Below are positions 5,128 to 6,611 of a stretch of DNA of 6,611 nucleotides, piece by piece. Source of the stretch: Clostridia bacterium (GTDB lineage Bacteria > Bacillota > Clostridia > Oscillospirales > CAG-272). The stretch lies in NCBI GenBank assembly GCA_017416885.1, contig JAFQAM010000023.1:1-6611 (forward strand), given 5' to 3'. Within the stretch, counting starts at the first letter, position 1; every line of letters starts with the position of its first letter. Under the pieces are notes generated by a model. It made no database searches and was not told the DNA's origin. It worked only from the letters and a program-made list of their open reading frames with translations. The translations under genes and the position numbers were made by a program.

Positions 5128-5970
5128 ATGAAAAGCTTGGGATATTATAACGGCACTATAAGTGAGCTTGAAGCTCTTAAGGTTTCAGCCAACGACAGAG
5201 CATTTTACTTTGGAGACGGGGTATATGATGCAGTAATGTGCCGTAATAATATCCCTTATCTTTTAGATCTACATATTGACCGTCTATATAAAAATTGCAG
5301 CATCCTTGACATTAACCCGTCAATCAGCAAAAAGCAACTTAAAAACATAATTTGCGACCTTGTCAAAAAGGTAGATGCAAAGGAGAAATTTGTCTATTTC
5401 CATATTTCCCGCGGCAGCCAAATCCGCGACCACGCATACGGTGATCTGAAGGGCAACCTCTTTATATCGGTAACCGAACGAAAAACCGATGATTATAAAG
5501 AGAAAATGAAATGCGCTCTTGCCAAGGATATTCGCTACGAGCTATGCAACATAAAAACACTTAACCTCTTGCCAAGCGTATTAACCGCCCAGCAATCAAA
5601 AAACAGTAATTGCGACGAAGCAATTATGTATAGAAACCGCAATTTCATCACCGAAGGCTCCCACAGTAATGTCTCAATCTTAAAGGGCGGCGCTCTTGTC
5701 ACCGCCCCAAACAGTAAATATATCCTACCCGGAGTCACAAGAGCGCACCTTATAGAAATCGCCAACCAAAACGGTATTCCCGTCGAAGAACGCAAATATT
5801 CCATAAAAGAGCTTCTTTCTGCCGACGAAATCATAATAAGCAGCTCCTCAAAAATGGTGCGAGGCGTGTCCCATATTGACGGCAAAACCGTCGGCGGCAA
5901 GGACGAAAAGCTCCTTTCACTGTTCCGCGAAACAATATATAATAACTATATAAATGCCACAACCGTATAA
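5128..5970 (+). CDS. dat: D-amino-acid aminotransferase-like class IV PLP enzyme
   Basis: This is a 280-residue fold-type IV aminotransferase, the usual length for D-amino-acid transaminases. It aligns by eye with the Bacillus sp. YM-1 enzyme: YYNGTISELEALKVSANDRAFYFGDGVYD at the start, HIDRLYKN (49-56), and DIRYELCNIKTLNLLPSVLTAQQ with the PLP-binding Lys143. ITEGSHSNV (174-182) carries cofactor-contacting Glu176, and PGVTR (201-205) binds phosphate. Tyr33 and the pair Arg100/His102 (SRGSQIRDH) correspond to Tyr31, Arg98 and His100 of the YM-1 enzyme, which hold the substrate carboxylate. This favours a D-amino-acid transaminase over branched-chain aminotransferase or aminodeoxychorismate lyase. 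Such enzymes make D-glutamate or D-alanine from 2-oxo acids in the cytoplasm, for peptidoglycan. A strong ribosome site, GGGAGG, precedes the ATG. It follows the fucosidase by 35 bp with no clear promoter between, so it is probably in the same transcript. The exact substrate is uncertain. Confidence 0.88.
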   Translation: MKSLGYYNGTISELEALKVSANDRAFYFGDGVYDAVMCRNNIPYLLDLHIDRLYKNCSILDINPSISKKQLKNIICDLVKKVDAKEKFVYFHISRGSQIRDHAYGDLKGNLFISVTERKTDDYKEKMKCALAKDIRYELCNIKTLNLLPSVLTAQQSKNSNCDEAIMYRNRNFITEGSHSNVSILKGGALVTAPNSKYILPGVTRAHLIEIANQNGIPVEERKYSIKELLSADEIIISSSSKMVRGVSHIDGKTVGGKDEKLLSLFRETIYNNYINATTV

Positions 5971-6070
5971 TGTCGCAAAGCGACAATTAATAAGGCTATG
6001 CCTCAATTTATGAAGCTTGCTTAATTTGTGATTGCTTTGCAATCAATTCATGTAGCCTATTGCAATTCAT
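5971..6070. repeat. Cluster of small hairpins (mosaic intergenic repeat)
   Basis: Several mini-hairpins follow the aminotransferase stop codon back to back. They are TGTCGC-AAA-GCGACA (5971-5985), AGGC-TAT-GCCT (5993-6003) flanked by AATT, AAG-CTTG-CTT (6013-6022), and GATTGC-TTT-GCAATC (6030-6044). The unit CAATTCAT occurs at 6044-6051 and again at 6063-6070. Tandem short stems with 3- or 4-base loops separated by AATT/AATTCAT are typical of dispersed intergenic repeats in gut Clostridia, as far as I recall. None is followed by a T-run. They could protect the 3' end of the fucosidase-aminotransferase mRNA from decay, or simply be non-coding repeats. No gene is present. Confidence 0.65.
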
Positions 6071-6087
6071 CACTCTACATACAACAC

Positions 6088-6170
6088 AAAAGCCACCGTA
6101 AAAGTCTTCCCCTTGAGGGGAAGGTGTCAGCAAAGCTGACAAATGAGGTGTAGTATAACAAAAAGCCACC
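6088..6170. repeat. Dispersed-type hairpin repeat flanked by 10-bp direct repeats
   Basis: Two perfect hairpins lie side by side: CTTCCCC-TTGA-GGGGAAG (6106-6123) and TGTCAGC-AAA-GCTGACA (6125-6141), followed by AATGAGGTGTAG. This pattern is, from memory, an abundant extragenic repeat in Ruminococcaceae and related gut Firmicutes. The block is bracketed by the identical 10-mer AAAAGCCACC at 6088-6097 and 6161-6170. The second copy is also the 5' arm of the neighbouring terminator. The duplication could be a target-site duplication left by insertion of the repeat or a decayed second terminator arm. No open reading frame is carried, so any mobility would depend on proteins encoded elsewhere. 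Confidence 0.65.
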
Positions 6171-6189
6171 CGATTAAAATCGAGTGGCT
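6157..6189 (-). terminator. Rho-independent terminator of the cell-wall hydrolase gene
   Basis: On the minus strand the stem pairs AGCCAC (6164-6169) with GTGGCT (6184-6189) and CGAT (6171-6174) with ATCG (6179-6182), around one C/A mismatch and a 4-base loop. It is followed on the minus strand by TTTTTGTTA (6164-6156). It lies 7 bp after the hydrolase stop codon. On the plus strand the stem is followed by CTATTATTATA, so it may also work weakly for the converging aminotransferase transcript. Confidence 0.85.
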
Positions 6190-6195
6190 CTATTA

Positions 6196-6611
6196 TTATA
6201 AATAGAAAATATGATTTCCTATTTTAGCAAAGTAAGGTCTATTCTTAGATGCCCAGCTATTCGGCGCATACACAGGATTTACAAAGTACAAAATATTCGG
6301 ACTTACAGTATATCCCTCAAGACAAACCTTTGCCGCAATAATACTATCACCGTTAGGTGTTTTGTAAATTGTACCGTTAGCAACAGGGCTGAACTGTACA
6401 CCGTTTTTTCTGTCAAAGATTACGCCGTAAATAGTGTTAGGAAACTGAGAGGATCTTGTCCTGTTTAAAATTACATTACCTACTGCCATCTTGCCAAGAA
6501 AAATTTCCCCGCCGGCCTCAGCATAGATTATCTTAGATAGCCAATATACCTCATCCTCACGGTAATACTTATCACCCGATAAAATACCGCCGCTACCTCT
6601 TAATATATTAA
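6196..6611 (-). CDS. SleB/CwlJ-family cell-wall hydrolase, C-terminal part (5' end off the right edge)
   Basis: The open frame continues without a stop from the right edge; 137 residues are visible up to TAA at 6196. They cover the Hydrolase_2 catalytic domain. VYWLSKIIYAEAGGEIFLGK lies at visible residues 21-40, with Glu31 in the AEA motif the expected catalytic acid. MAVGNVILNRTRSSQFPNTI follows at 41-60, then YGVIFDRKNGVQFSPV, LYFVNPVYAPNSW and a terminal IGNHIFYL. The family cleaves peptidoglycan; SleB and CwlJ are the germination-specific cortex-lytic enzymes of Bacillus spores, acting as lytic transglycosylase or related muramidase. A signal peptide, peptidoglycan-binding or SH3 module, if any, would lie outside the window, so SleB, CwlJ and a vegetative hydrolase cannot be told apart. 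An internal Met at visible position 41 is not a start, because conserved catalytic sequence lies upstream. It has its own terminator and converges with the aminotransferase gene. Confidence 0.92.
   Translation of the reverse strand, partial: NILRGSGGILSGDKYYREDEVYWLSKIIYAEAGGEIFLGKMAVGNVILNRTRSSQFPNTIYGVIFDRKNGVQFSPVANGTIYKTPNGDSIIAAKVCLEGYTVSPNILYFVNPVYAPNSWASKNRPYFAKIGNHIFYL

Noticed and set aside
5535..5900. A 121-codon minus-strand frame
   Set aside because: It lies wholly inside the aminotransferase gene on the opposite strand, and the aminotransferase motifs are intact across it.
5971..6170. CRISPR array
   Set aside because: The repeated units are self-complementary hairpins of different sequence and irregular spacing, with no constant repeat and unique spacers of uniform length.
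6211..6468. An 85-codon plus-strand frame
   Set aside because: It is antisense to the SleB/CwlJ catalytic domain and resembles no protein I recognise.

Overview
The window looks like a chromosomal segment of a spore-forming, gut-type Clostridium relative (class Clostridia; Oscillospiraceae/Ruminococcaceae-like is my guess). The evidence is the AT-leaning composition, strong GGAG/GAGG ribosome binding sites, sigma-A promoters with extended -10 boxes, the sporulation pair spmA-spmB, an AbrB-family regulator, a SleB/CwlJ-type cell-wall hydrolase, and small GC hairpin repeats of the kind scattered through gut Firmicutes genomes. No phage, insertion sequence, CRISPR array, tRNA or rRNA is visible.

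Left part, minus strand (about 1-2322). Read in the direction of transcription, the order is spmA, spmB (14-bp overlap), a small single-pass membrane protein of 88 residues, and then the N-terminal 248 codons of ribonuclease J, which runs off the left edge. RNase J has its own near-consensus sigma-A promoter starting 3 bp after the stop codon of the small protein, and a leader of about 137 nt that can fold into three hairpins.

Centre, plus strand (about 2364-2738). Divergent from spmA, across 119 bp, lies a short gene for an AbrB/SpoVT-type DNA-binding protein with a C-terminal CxxC...CxxC zinc-knuckle tail. It has a clear promoter and its own terminator.

Right part, plus strand (about 2780-5970). 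A family GH95 alpha-L-fucosidase (770 residues, no signal peptide) is followed after 35 bp by a D-amino-acid aminotransferase-like class IV PLP enzyme. The gap holds a perfect 10-bp hairpin, and an alternative fold of the same RNA would pair exactly with the Shine-Dalgarno sequence of the second gene.

Right edge (5971-6611). About 225 bp without a gene carry a cluster of small hairpins and a repeat of the CTTCCCC/GGGGAAG plus TGTCAGC/GCTGACA type. A terminator follows for the converging minus-strand gene, the 3' part of a SleB/CwlJ-like spore cortex or cell-wall hydrolase.

Most of the window is ordinary housekeeping and sporulation sequence, and I do not see a convincing new multi-gene system. 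The most interesting points are cis-acting: the possible Shine-Dalgarno switch between the fucosidase and aminotransferase genes, and the structured RNase J leader. Also worth a look are an Arg-to-Val change in the AbrB DNA-binding arm and the small membrane protein attached to spmAB.
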